Assembly (NCBI GenBank): GCA_036494815.1
Contig: DASXNV010000110.1
Coordinates: forward strand, 17,347-81,346
Reading direction: 5' to 3'
Origin: Poindextera sp036494815
GTDB lineage: Bacteria; Pseudomonadota; Alphaproteobacteria; Caulobacterales; Caulobacteraceae
Length of the DNA: 64,000 nt
The translations under genes and the position numbers were made by a program. The notes beneath the pieces were generated by a model. The model searched no databases. It saw only the letters and a program-made list of their open reading frames with translations, and was not told where the DNA came from. Numbering within the stretch: position 1 is the stretch's first letter; every line of letters begins with the position of its first letter. Shown one piece after another: positions 11,575 through 19,906 of this stretch.

Positions 11575-12465
11575 ATGGCGCTTCCTGAATTTTCTATGCG
11601 TCAGCTCTTGGAAGCTGGCGCCCACTTCGGCCACCAAACCCACCGGTGGAACCCGAAGATGGAGCGGTACATCTTTGGCAGCCGCGCCAATATCCACATC
11701 ATCGACCTGTCGCAGACCATCCCCCTGCTGCACCAGGCCCTGGTCAAGGTGCGCGAAGTCGCCGCCTCCGGTGGCCGCGTGCTGTTCGTGGGCACCAAGC
11801 GCCAGGCCTCCGATCCGGTCGCCGGCTCGGCCCGCCGCTGCGCCCAATACTATGTCAATCACCGCTGGCTCGGCGGCACCCTGACCAACTGGCGCACCAT
11901 TTCCGGCTCCATCGCGCGTCTGCGCGAGCTGGAAGGCGTACTGGCCGGTTCGGGCGAAGGCCGCTCCAAGAAGGAGCTGCTGCAACTGACCCGCGAGCGC
12001 GACAAGCTGGAACTGTCCCTGGGCGGGATCAAGGACATGGGCGGCATCCCCGACCTGATGTTTGTGATCGACACCAACAAGGAAGGCATCGCCATCCAGG
12101 AAGCGCGCAAGCTGAACATTCCTGTGGTCGCCATCCTGGACACCAACTGCGATCCGAACGGCATCACCTATCCGATCCCGGGCAATGACGATGCGGCGCG
12201 CGCGCTGCAGCTCTATTGCGATCTGATCGCCGACGCGGTGCTGGACGGTCTGGCCCAGGGCCAGGCGTCGCTGGGCGTCGATCTGGGCGCCTCGGAAGCC
12301 CCGAGCGAGCCGGTGCTGAACATGGTCGCCGAAGCCGGCGTGCCGACCGAAGCCGCGGTTGCGGCCGAACCGGCGGCGCCGGAGCCTGTGGTGACCGAAG
12401 CCGAGTTCACTCAAGCGGCGACGGCTGAAGAGCCGGCCTCCGCCGACGAGCCGGCCGCGAGCTGA
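11575..12465 (+). CDS. rpsB: 30S ribosomal protein uS2
   Basis: The protein opens LLEAGAHFGHQTHRWNPKM and continues with IHIIDLSQT, VGTKRQA and YVNHRWLGGTLTNW, all diagnostic of S2. At 296 residues it is longer than the 241 of E. coli because of an Ala/Glu/Pro-rich acidic C-terminal tail of about 60 residues, as in other Caulobacteraceae. S2 joins the 30S subunit late and contacts S1 on the solvent side. The ATG at 11575 is chosen because AAGGAG lies 9 bases upstream; the frame extends further upstream but without family similarity. It is followed by tsf, the standard bacterial pairing. Confidence 0.97.
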   Translation: MALPEFSMRQLLEAGAHFGHQTHRWNPKMERYIFGSRANIHIIDLSQTIPLLHQALVKVREVAASGGRVLFVGTKRQASDPVAGSARRCAQYYVNHRWLGGTLTNWRTISGSIARLRELEGVLAGSGEGRSKKELLQLTRERDKLELSLGGIKDMGGIPDLMFVIDTNKEGIAIQEARKLNIPVVAILDTNCDPNGITYPIPGNDDAARALQLYCDLIADAVLDGLAQGQASLGVDLGASEAPSEPVLNMVAEAGVPTEAAVAAEPAAPEPVVTEAEFTQAATAEEPASADEPAAS

Positions 12466-12471
12466 TCTTCT

Positions 12472-12535
12472 ATCGCGGTGGTTTTGCGCCACCGCGACCC
12501 TATCTTGAACCTGGCGGCTGGGCTAAAGGCTCAGC
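12472..12535 (+). promoter_or_regulatory. Two hairpins between rpsB and tsf
   Basis: The first stem, TCGCGGTGG/CCACCGCGA (12473-12481 with 12489-12497), has a 7-base loop. The second pairs CGGCTG with CAGCCG around 12514-12534. Neither is followed by a T run, so they look like an mRNA-stability or partial-attenuation element within the rpsB-tsf transcript rather than a full terminator. Confidence 0.5.
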
Positions 12536-12567
12536 CGTCCGATCCTATTTGAAACTGGAGAACCTCC

Positions 12568-13506
12568 ATGGCGGAGATCACGGCCGGCCTGGTGAAGGAA
12601 CTGCGCGAAAAGTCCGGCGCGGGCATGATGGATTGCAAGCGCGCCTTGCAAGAGAACAATGGCGACGTCGAAGTCTCCATGGACTGGCTGCGCACCAAGG
12701 GCCTGTCCAAAGCGGCCAAGAAGGCTGACCGCATCGCGGCCGAGGGCCTGGTGGCCATCGCCCTGCGCCCGAGCGGCGCCGGCATGACCGGGGCCGTCAT
12801 CGAGCTCAACGCCGAGACCGACTTCGTCGCCCGCAACGAGCTGTTCCAGCTGGCCGCGCGCAAGACCGCCCAGGTCGCCCTCGACACCGACGGCTCGGTG
12901 GAGGCCATCTCGGCCGCCAAGACCGCCGATGGCGAAACCGTCTCCGACGCGATCACCAACTTGATCGCCACCATCGGCGAAAACATGCTGCTGCGTCGCG
13001 CGGCGCGGTTCGAAGTCGCTCAAGGCGCTGTCGCCGCCTATGTACACAACGCCACCGCGCCAGATCTCGGCCGCATCGGCGTGCTGGTGGCGGTGGAGGG
13101 CGCCGGCGATCAGGCCAAACTGCAGGAACTGGGCCGTAAGATCGCCATGCATGTGGCGGCCACCGCGCCCCTGTCCCTGTCCACCGACGACCTGGATCCA
13201 GAAGCGGTGGAGCGCGAGCGCGCCATCTTTACCGAACAGGCGCTGGAATCCGGCAAGCCGGCCGGCGTGGTGGAAAAGATGGTCGAAGGCCGTATCCGCA
13301 AGTTCTTCGAGGAAGTCGTGCTGCTCAAGCAAGCCTTCGTCATGAACCCGGACCAGACCGTCGAGCAGCTGGTCGCGGAAACCGCCAAGACCCTCGGCTC
13401 GCCGGTCGCGATCAAGGGCTTCGTGCGCCTCGCCCTGGGCGAAGGCGTGGAGAAGAAGCAGGAAGACTTCGCCGCCGAAGTCGCCGCCGTCACCGGCGGG
13501 GCCTGA
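12568..13506 (+). CDS. tsf: Elongation factor Ts
   Basis: The 312-residue protein begins MAEITAGLVKELREKSGAGM followed by MDCKRALQENNGD, the canonical N-terminal UBA-like domain of EF-Ts. The core has IELNAETDFVARNE (the TDFV motif that displaces Mg2+ in EF-Tu) and later GRIGVLVAVEG and MHVAATAPLSL. It exchanges GDP for GTP on EF-Tu in the cytoplasm. GGAG lies just upstream of the ATG. It follows rpsB after a gap of about 100 bases with two hairpins and is followed by a strong terminator-like hairpin. The length is typical for Alphaproteobacteria. Confidence 0.97.
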   Translation: MAEITAGLVKELREKSGAGMMDCKRALQENNGDVEVSMDWLRTKGLSKAAKKADRIAAEGLVAIALRPSGAGMTGAVIELNAETDFVARNELFQLAARKTAQVALDTDGSVEAISAAKTADGETVSDAITNLIATIGENMLLRRAARFEVAQGAVAAYVHNATAPDLGRIGVLVAVEGAGDQAKLQELGRKIAMHVAATAPLSLSTDDLDPEAVERERAIFTEQALESGKPAGVVEKMVEGRIRKFFEEVVLLKQAFVMNPDQTVEQLVAETAKTLGSPVAIKGFVRLALGEGVEKKQEDFAAEVAAVTGGA

Positions 13507-13569
13507 ATCGCGGCGGCGCTTCGTCCCGCAAGGGATGGAGCGCGCACCCGGCCCAATCGATGCAAATCC

Positions 13570-13606
13570 TGAGCCCCGTTTCGACATGGTCGGAGCGGGG
13601 CTTTTG
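13570..13606 (+). terminator. Rho-independent terminator after tsf
   Basis: AGCCCCG (13572-13578) pairs with CGGGGCT (13596-13602) and is followed directly by TTTT. This is a good intrinsic terminator about 65 bases after the tsf stop, closing the rpsB-tsf unit. Confidence 0.8.
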
Positions 13607-13733
13607 CGTGGCGCCCATATAGCTTTGCCGGCCGGTTGCGCTCCGTTTCGTCAGACCCGGCGGTGGGAACACCTCGCCGAGATTTGCGTTGATGCTTTGT
13701 TCTTGATTTGGTCTGGCCGCCACCCCACCTTGG

Positions 13734-16061
13734 GTGCCGGGAGCCGCGCGCACCCAATTGGGGAGACTCCGAAATGGCGGATTATATGTCACCAACGCGC
13801 GGTCCTGGGGGGCAGGCTTGAGCCCCGCCGATGGCGCCCCGGACGCCACCTTCCGATCAGAACAGCCCCGCCCGGCCACCGCGCTCACCGCGCGCTACCA
13901 AGCCGTTCGCGCGCGAACCCTGGCCCTAACCACTCCGCTTTCAGCCGAGGACCAGGTCGTCCAGTCCATGCCCGACGCCAGTCCGGTCAAATGGCATCAG
14001 GCCCATACCACATGGTTCTTCGAGACCTTCCTCCTGCAGGCCTTCGACCCGGATTACCGGGCGTTCGACGACGGCTTCGGCTTTCTGTTCAACTCCTATT
14101 ACGAAGCAGTGGGACCCCGGCGGGCCCGACCCACCCGCGGCCTGGTCACCCGGCCGTCCCTGAGCGAGGTGCGGGCCTATCGCCGGCATGTGGACGCCGC
14201 CATGGCCGAATTGTTGCAAGGCCGGCTGGCCGAGCGACCTGATATCGCCGCCCTGGTGGATCTCGGCCTGGCGCACGAGGAACAGCATCAGGAACTGATC
14301 CTGATGGATGTGCTGCACCTGTTCGGGCAGATGCCTGGTGATCCGGTCTATCGCCCGACCCCGCAGCCCCCCGCCGCCGATCCCGGTCCAATGATCTTTC
14401 ACGCCTTCGCCGGCGGTGTCGTCCAGATTGGCCATGAGGGCGCCGGGTTCGCCTTCGACAACGAAACCCCTCGCCACGACGTGCTGCTGCAGCCCTATCG
14501 CCTGGCGGACCGCCTGGTCACCAATGGCGAGTGGTTGGCCTTCATCGAGGATGATGGCTATGGACGGCCGGAATTCTGGCTGTCCGATGGCTGGGCCCTG
14601 GTCCAGGCCGAGGGATGGAGCCATCCGCTGTATTGGCGACGAGACGTAGCCGGAGATTGGTTTGAGATGACCCTGGGCGGCGCGGTTCGCCTGGATCCCC
14701 ATCTGCCGGTCAGCCATGTCAGCTATTACGAAGCCGACGCCTACGCCCACTGGTGCGGAAAGCGCCTGCCTACCGAGGCCGAGTGGGAATATGCCGCGGC
14801 CCAGGCCGATCGGGAGGAGGGCGGTTTCCTCGATCCCGAACGCCTGGCCCCTCGCGGCGCCGGCCTGGGCTCGGCTCTGCGCCAGATGTTCGGCGACCTG
14901 TGGCAGTGGACCGCCAGCGCCTATCTGGCCTATCCCGGCTTTCGCCCGGGCGCCGGCGCGGTCGGCGAATACAATGGCAAGTTCATGATCAACCAGATGG
15001 TGCTGCGCGGCGGTTGCTGCGCCACCCCTCCAGATCACGTGCGCGCCAGCTATCGCAACTTCTTCCAGCCGCACCAGCGCTGGATGTTCAGCGGCCTGCG
15101 TCTCGCGGACGACGGCGCCGGCATTACTCACCCGGATACGGACGAATTTCGCCGCGACGTAATCGCTGGATTGTCGACGTCGCCCAAGACCCTGCCCAGC
15201 AAATATTTCTACGACGAACGCGGTTCGGCCCTGTTCGAGGAAATCTGCCAGCTGGCGGAATATTATCCGACCCGGACCGAGATGGCGTTGCTGGGATCGG
15301 CGGCGTCTCAGATCGCCACCCATATTTCACCGAACGCCGCCCTGATCGAGTTTGGCAGCGGCGCCAGCCTGAAGACGCGCCTGTTGCTCGACGCCGCGCC
15401 CCAAATCGGCGCCTATATTCCCGTCGATATCAGCCCCGACGCCCTGGGCGTGGCGGCGGAGGCGATCCGCGGGCTCTATCCGGCGGTGGAGGTGGAACCG
15501 CTGGTGGGAGACTTCACCCAGCCGATCGACGCGCCGGCCGCCGCACGCAACCGACCGCGAACCGGGTTTTTCCCCGGCTCGACGATCGGCAATTTCGAAC
15601 AGGACGAAGCCGTGGCCTTCCTGAGCGCGGCCAAGCAACTGTTGGGGACCGGCGCTCAGTTCATCGTCGGCGCCGATCTGGTGAAGGACACAAAGGTTCT
15701 GGTGGAGGCCTATGACGACGCCCAGGGGGTCACCGCGGCCTTCAATCTCAATCTGCTGACGCGCATCAACCGTGAGTTGGACGGCGATATCGATCTCGAC
15801 CAGTTCAGTCACCGGGCGATCTGGAACCCCGACGAAAGCCGGATCGAAATGCATCTGGTCAGCCGGTCGGATCAGAGTTTTTCCATCGGCGGCGATCGTT
15901 TTTCAATGCTGGCCGGTGAGACCATCCACACCGAAAACTCGCACAAATATACGGTCGAAAGTTTTACGACTTTGGCGGCGCGGGCCGGCTGGCGCGTGGG
16001 CGCACAGTGGATAAGTCCTGCGCCGCAGTTCGGCGTCTTCCTGTTGCAGGACTGGGGCTAG
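13734..16061 (+). CDS. egtB-egtD: Fused ergothioneine synthase EgtB-EgtD (sulfoxide synthase plus histidine trimethyltransferase)
   Basis: This 775-residue protein joins two enzymes. Residues about 45-200 form the DinB-like iron domain with WHQAHTTWFFETF and the HEEQHQELIL pair of iron-binding histidines. Residues about 205-460 form the FGE-sulfatase domain (LPTEAEWEYAAA, MVLRGGCCATP, ASYRNFF), ending WMFSGLRLADDG. From about residue 465 an EgtD methyltransferase follows: LPSKYFYDERGSALFEEIC, LIEFGSGASLKTRLL, GSTIGNFEQDEA and TENSHKYTVESF. EgtD makes hercynine from histidine with three SAM; EgtB adds the sulfur donor using O2 and Fe(II). The start is uncertain: GTG at 13734 has no RBS, and TTG at 13818 follows GGGGGGCAGG. 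No egtA, egtC or egtE adjoins. Confidence 0.93.
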   Translation: MPGAARTQLGRLRNGGLYVTNARSWGAGLSPADGAPDATFRSEQPRPATALTARYQAVRARTLALTTPLSAEDQVVQSMPDASPVKWHQAHTTWFFETFLLQAFDPDYRAFDDGFGFLFNSYYEAVGPRRARPTRGLVTRPSLSEVRAYRRHVDAAMAELLQGRLAERPDIAALVDLGLAHEEQHQELILMDVLHLFGQMPGDPVYRPTPQPPAADPGPMIFHAFAGGVVQIGHEGAGFAFDNETPRHDVLLQPYRLADRLVTNGEWLAFIEDDGYGRPEFWLSDGWALVQAEGWSHPLYWRRDVAGDWFEMTLGGAVRLDPHLPVSHVSYYEADAYAHWCGKRLPTEAEWEYAAAQADREEGGFLDPERLAPRGAGLGSALRQMFGDLWQWTASAYLAYPGFRPGAGAVGEYNGKFMINQMVLRGGCCATPPDHVRASYRNFFQPHQRWMFSGLRLADDGAGITHPDTDEFRRDVIAGLSTSPKTLPSKYFYDERGSALFEEICQLAEYYPTRTEMALLGSAASQIATHISPNAALIEFGSGASLKTRLLLDAAPQIGAYIPVDISPDALGVAAEAIRGLYPAVEVEPLVGDFTQPIDAPAAARNRPRTGFFPGSTIGNFEQDEAVAFLSAAKQLLGTGAQFIVGADLVKDTKVLVEAYDDAQGVTAAFNLNLLTRINRELDGDIDLDQFSHRAIWNPDESRIEMHLVSRSDQSFSIGGDRFSMLAGETIHTENSHKYTVESFTTLAARAGWRVGAQWISPAPQFGVFLLQDWG

Positions 16062-16110
16062 GCCCGTCTAAGGCTTCGTGGGGAAATAACCGAGTCGCCC
16101 GAATCTAAAT

Positions 16111-16199
16111 CCGCTCATCCCCGCGAAGGCGGGGATCCAGGTGAAACCCACCAAAACTAGCGGATGAATCTGGATCCCCGCCTTCGCGGGGATGAGCGG
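16111..16199. repeat. Perfect 30-bp inverted repeat (REP-like)
   Basis: Arms 16111-16140 and 16170-16199 are exact reverse complements, separated by 29 bases. Each arm also holds its own small hairpin, CCCCGC-GAAG-GCGGGG. This is the layout of a bacterial interspersed REP/BIME-type element, probably present in many copies. It lies just after egtB-egtD and could act as a terminator or mRNA stabiliser. Confidence 0.85.
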
Positions 16200-16286
16200 A
16201 TGAAAGTGAGCGCGAACAAATCGATGCTTTTGTTTGTCAGCGGGCCCTAACCCAATGGCGTTGCGCCGAAATCAGGTCGGAGGGAC

Positions 16287-16315
16287 TCACTCGCTCCGAC
16301 ACTCGGAGCGAGTGA
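16287..16315. repeat. Perfect 13-bp stem-loop
   Basis: TCACTCGCTCCGA (16287-16299) pairs with TCGGAGCGAGTGA (16303-16315) around a 3-base loop. It lies downstream of the minus-strand KGG gene, with A5 on its plus-strand right side, so the minus-strand RNA has the T run before the stem rather than after it. It may be a transcript-end hairpin, but is not a classical terminator. Confidence 0.6.
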
Positions 16316-16341
16316 AAAATTCGTTGGATCCCAAGGCGAGC

Positions 16342-16581
16342 TTAGGAACGCTGGTCCACCGGTTGGGTGGCCGGCGTGGCGCGCCGGCGACCGCCACCAT
16401 GGGAGGCCTCGCCGCCCTTGCGGCCGGCCGCAGCGGCCAGGTCACGGTCCTGGGAAAAGCTGCGCTTTTCGTCAGGAACGCTCGCGCCGCCCTTGCGGGC
16501 GATTTCGCGCTGGCGAGCCTTGTCCATCGCGGCGAAGCCACGATGGGCGGGCTTGGATTGGGGGGTGGTCTGGTCGGGCAT
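16342..16581 (-). CDS. KGG-repeat stress-induced small protein
   Basis: The 79-residue hydrophilic protein carries the stress-induced acidophilic/KGG repeat: RGFAAMDKARQREIARKGG followed by AAAAGRKGGEASHGGG. The family includes E. coli YciG and fungal con-10-like proteins, induced in stationary phase and general stress, with no known enzymatic role. AGGAA lies 7 bases before the ATG. The tail is basic and low-complexity. It is a single-gene unit flanked by repeats on its 3' side. Regulation by the general stress sigma factor is likely from family behaviour, though I see no confident promoter for it. Confidence 0.8.
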   Translation of the reverse strand: MPDQTTPQSKPAHRGFAAMDKARQREIARKGGASVPDEKRSFSQDRDLAAAAGRKGGEASHGGGRRRATPATQPVDQRS

Positions 16582-16785
16582 GACGACTTCCTGTTCACTG
16601 AGGGCGCCGAACGCGCGCCCTTTGAGGGGCGAGGGTCTCGATAAACGGAACTGCAGCCTGCCCCTTTACGGCCAAGTCCGGTTCCGCGTTCAGTGGCAAC
16701 GCTTCAAATAGACCTAGGTTCTCGCGAAAGGGCCGAAAATTGCGGAATCAGCCTAGGCTTCACGCGGAAGTGAGGAGAGTCCGGG

Positions 16786-17469
16786 ATGTCTGACCTGTCC
16801 GAGGCGCCGACGCCCAAGCGTTATCCGCCACACCACTGGCGGTTGTTGGTGGGCGCCGTGGTGGGGCTCGCAGTCTTTTTCCTGACGCCCTGGCTCGGCG
16901 CGCCGGCCACGTCCCGCGCCCTGATCGCATGGAATGCCGGCGCATGGCTCTATCTGGGGCTGACCTGGCGGCTGTTCCTGACCGCGACAGAGGAAGAGGT
17001 TCGCTGTCGCGCCTGCAATGAGGACGAAACGCCCTGGGGGCTTTTGACCCTGGTCATTTGCGCCATCATCGCCAGCTTGGTCGGGATTGTCGCGGCGCTG
17101 ATCGCCGCCAAACACAACGCGCCGGAGGAACAGAACCTTGTAGCGGCCTTCGCCGTGCTGACCCTGGTTGTCTCCTGGCTGATGCTGCAGACCATCTTCA
17201 CCCTGCACTACGCCCACCGCCATTTCGCCGTGGACAGCGACGGGCAGGTCCTGGGCGGGTTCCAGTATCCGGGCGAACCGGCGCGGACCTACATGGATTT
17301 TGTCTATCTGTCGTTCTGCATGGGGGCGACGTTCCAGGTGTCGGACACCAACGTCAATCGCGCCGTGCTGCGCAATCTGATCACCACCCATGGGGCGGTG
17401 GCCTATTTCTACAACACCACTATCCTGGCGCTGGGCATCAATATTCTATCGGGCCTGGTCGGGCACTAG
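16786..17469 (+). CDS. DUF1345 integral membrane protein
   Basis: The 227-residue protein has five or six transmembrane helices (for example WRLLVGAVVGLAVFFLTPWL, LLTLVICAIIASLVGIVAAL, AVLTLVVSWLMLQTIFTLHY). The family signature is clear near the end: YMDFVYLSFCMGATFQVSDT and then LRNLITTHGAVAYFYNTTIL. DUF1345 proteins are widespread, sometimes near cation or stress genes, and their function is unknown. The ATG is preceded by GAGAGTCCGGG. It is converging with the receiver gene at 17497, which starts on the other strand, and is not obviously part of an operon. Confidence 0.88.
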   Translation: MSDLSEAPTPKRYPPHHWRLLVGAVVGLAVFFLTPWLGAPATSRALIAWNAGAWLYLGLTWRLFLTATEEEVRCRACNEDETPWGLLTLVICAIIASLVGIVAALIAAKHNAPEEQNLVAAFAVLTLVVSWLMLQTIFTLHYAHRHFAVDSDGQVLGGFQYPGEPARTYMDFVYLSFCMGATFQVSDTNVNRAVLRNLITTHGAVAYFYNTTILALGINILSGLVGH

Positions 17470-17496
17470 GGGGAGTACGTCATCGCCGCGCCTGGG

Positions 17497-17904
17497 CTAC
17501 TGATCCAGGCATTCCAGGCCAAGGGAGCGCGCGGCGCGCGCCAGGTCCAGTTCGGTATAGGGTTTGGCGACGACTGCCACCCCGCTGTGCCCCTTGAACC
17601 GGGCGCGCAATTCGTCTTCCTCGTAGCCGCTGACCATGATCACGGGCAGGCCAACGCGAAGGGCGCGCAGGTGCGAGACCAGATCGTCGCCCCGCCCGTC
17701 GGGCAGGCCCACGTCGATCACCGCAAAGGCCGGATACAGGCCGCCTTCCACCGCCCGAATCGCGGCCCGGGCCGTTGTCGCGACCACCGCTTCATAGCCG
17801 ATCGAACGCAGGCTTTCCTCGGCGACGATCGCCACCAAGGGCTCGTCCTCCACCAGGAGCGCCGACAGCGACACGCCATCATCGCCCCGGACCGCTTCGA
17901 TCAT
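17497..17904 (-). CDS. Stand-alone response regulator receiver protein
   Basis: This single-domain REC protein has 135 residues. Acidic residues that bind Mg2+ are in LLVEDEPLVA; the phosphoacceptor Asp is in FAVIDVGLPDGRGDDL; the switch Ser is in IMVSGYEE; and the conserved Lys is in VVAKPYTELDL. No output domain follows. Such CheY/DivK-like or FixJ-N proteins pass phosphate between a hybrid kinase and another partner or bind a target directly. The ATG at 17904 is favoured because GGGAG lies upstream; a GTG five codons earlier is possible. No kinase is adjacent, so the partner is unknown. Confidence 0.87.
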   Translation of the reverse strand: MIEAVRGDDGVSLSALLVEDEPLVAIVAEESLRSIGYEAVVATTARAAIRAVEGGLYPAFAVIDVGLPDGRGDDLVSHLRALRVGLPVIMVSGYEEDELRARFKGHSGVAVVAKPYTELDLARAARSLGLECLDQ

Positions 17905-18004
17905 GCCACCGACTCCCACGCCGTACCCTAAGCCGCGTCTTGCCGGGAGAACCTAGGGCATTGGGTCGAAGGCGCCAATCCTAAGCCGCTCGAGGTCTTC
18001 GGCC

Positions 18005-19906
18005 TCAGATCCGTCCGCTGCGTTCAAGCTCAGCGATGATCTGATCGGCGGCCTGTTGCGCGGTCAGGGCCTTGGTGGAGACGGTGAGTTCCGCTGCTTC
18101 CGGCGCTTCATAGGGCGAACTGACCCCAGTGAAGTGGGCGATCTGGCCGTCCAGAGCCTTGGCGTAAAGTCCCTTCGGATCCCGGCGGATACAGTCTTCC
18201 AGCGGCGTATCGACAAAAATCTCGACGAATTCTCCCGGGGCGAACAGTTCGCGCACCATGCGTCGCTCGGCATGGAACGGTGAAATGAACGAGCACAAGA
18301 CGATCGAACCGGCCTCGACGAACAGCTTGGCCACTTCGCCCACCCGGCGGATATTCTCCACCCGCTCGGCGTCGGAGAAGCCCAGGTCGCGGTTAAGCCC
18401 GTGGCGGACATTGTCCCCATCGAGCAGGAAGGTGCGGACGCCACGGTCATGCAATTCGCGCTCGACAAGATTGGCGATGGTCGATTTGCCGGAGCCGGAC
18501 AGGCCGGTGAACCACAACGCCGCGGGCTTGTGGCCATTCAGCCGCTGGCGGTCCTCGCGGCTGACCAGCAGCGCCTGGCGGTGAATATTGGCGGCGCGGC
18601 GCAGGCCGAAATCGATCATCCCGGCGCCGACCGTGGCGTTGGTATAGCGATCGACCAGGATAAAGGCGCCGGTCTCTCGGTTCTCCGCATAGGGATCGAA
18701 GGCCACGGGCGAAGCGGCCGACAGATTGCAGACCCCAATCTCGTTGAGCGTCAGGGTGCGCCCGGCCAACTGCTCCAGGGTGTCCACATCCACCCGATGC
18801 TTCAAGGATGTGACCTTGACCGGCACATAGCGGGTGCCGATCCGCATCAGGTAAGGGCGGCCCGGCAGCAGAGGCTCGTCACCCATCCAGAGGACGTGGG
18901 CGGCGAACTGGTCGGCGACTTCGGGCCGTTCGGTGGGCGGACAGAGCAGGTCGCCGCGGGCGACATCCACCTCGTCGGCCAGGGTCAGGGTGACGGCGTC
19001 GCCGGCCCGCGCCTCGGCAAGGTCGCCGTCATAGGTGACGATGCGGCTGACCGTGGTCTCGCGGCCAGAGGCGGCGACAGTGACCCGATCACCAGGGCGC
19101 ACGGTTCCCGAAGCGACCGTGCCGGAAAAGCCGCGAAAATCGAGATCGGGCCGGTTGACCCATTGCACCGGAAAGCGGAACGGCTTGGCCGCCGTGTCGC
19201 TCTCCACGTCGATGGTTTCCAGATGGCCGATCAGGGTCGGCCCCTGATACCAGGGGGTGTGGGCCGACGGCCAGGTGACATTGTCGCCATGGCGAGCGGA
19301 CATGGGGATCGGCGTGATCGAGGCGAAGCCCAGATCCTTGGCGAAGCTCATGTAGTCCACGACGATCTGGTTGAAGATCGCCTGGTCGTATTCCATCAGG
19401 TCGATCTTGTTCACCGCCAGCACCACATGGCGTACGCCCAGCAGCGAGCAGATGAAGCTGTGCCGCTTGGTCTGGGTCAGCAGGCCCTTGCGCGCATCGA
19501 CCAGGATCACCGCCAGGTCGGCGTTGGAGGCGCCGGTGGCCATGTTGCGGGTATATTGCTCATGCCCGGGGGTGTCGGCGACGATGAAGCTGCGCCGATC
19601 CGTGGTGAAGAAGCGATAGGCCACATCGATGGTGATGCCCTGCTGCCGCTCGGCCTCCAGGCCATCCACCAGCAGCGCAAGGTCCAGATCCTCGCCGGTG
19701 GTGCCATGGCGGCGGCTGTCGCGCTCCAGGGCGGCCAGGTGATCGTCCAGGATCAGCTTGGAATCGTAGAGCAGGCGGCCGATCAGGGTCGACTTGCCGT
19801 CGTCCACCGAGCCGCAGGTCAAAAAACGCAGAAGGCCGCGCTGGGCGATGTCGGGCGTTGTGGCCACGGTCGGCGCAACGAGGAGTTCGGTTTGTGCGCC
19901 GTCCAT
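18005..19906 (-). CDS. cysNC: Bifunctional sulfate adenylyltransferase subunit 1 / APS kinase
   Basis: The N-terminal 430 residues are CysN, an EF-Tu-like GTPase: FLTCGSVDDGKSTLIGRLLY, DTPGHEQYTRNM and AVNKIDLM. The C-terminal 190 are APS kinase (CysC): WFTGLSGSGKSTIANLVE, LDGDNVRHGLNRDLGFSD and DPKGLYAKA. With CysD it forms ATP sulfurylase, making APS from sulfate at the expense of ATP and GTP, and then phosphorylates APS to PAPS. Fusion of the two is normal in many Alphaproteobacteria. The start codon overlaps the cysD stop (ATGA), so translation is coupled. Of 633 residues, none of the key motifs is missing. Confidence 0.97.
   Translation of the reverse strand: MDGAQTELLVAPTVATTPDIAQRGLLRFLTCGSVDDGKSTLIGRLLYDSKLILDDHLAALERDSRRHGTTGEDLDLALLVDGLEAERQQGITIDVAYRFFTTDRRSFIVADTPGHEQYTRNMATGASNADLAVILVDARKGLLTQTKRHSFICSLLGVRHVVLAVNKIDLMEYDQAIFNQIVVDYMSFAKDLGFASITPIPMSARHGDNVTWPSAHTPWYQGPTLIGHLETIDVESDTAAKPFRFPVQWVNRPDLDFRGFSGTVASGTVRPGDRVTVAASGRETTVSRIVTYDGDLAEARAGDAVTLTLADEVDVARGDLLCPPTERPEVADQFAAHVLWMGDEPLLPGRPYLMRIGTRYVPVKVTSLKHRVDVDTLEQLAGRTLTLNEIGVCNLSAASPVAFDPYAENRETGAFILVDRYTNATVGAGMIDFGLRRAANIHRQALLVSREDRQRLNGHKPAALWFTGLSGSGKSTIANLVERELHDRGVRTFLLDGDNVRHGLNRDLGFSDAERVENIRRVGEVAKLFVEAGSIVLCSFISPFHAERRMVRELFAPGEFVEIFVDTPLEDCIRRDPKGLYAKALDGQIAHFTGVSSPYEAPEAAELTVSTKALTAQQAADQIIAELERSGRI

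Noticed and set aside
15990..16015. DnaA-box-like TTATCCAC inside egtD
   Set aside because: A single site inside a coding region with no AT-rich element or cluster. The window has no origin features.
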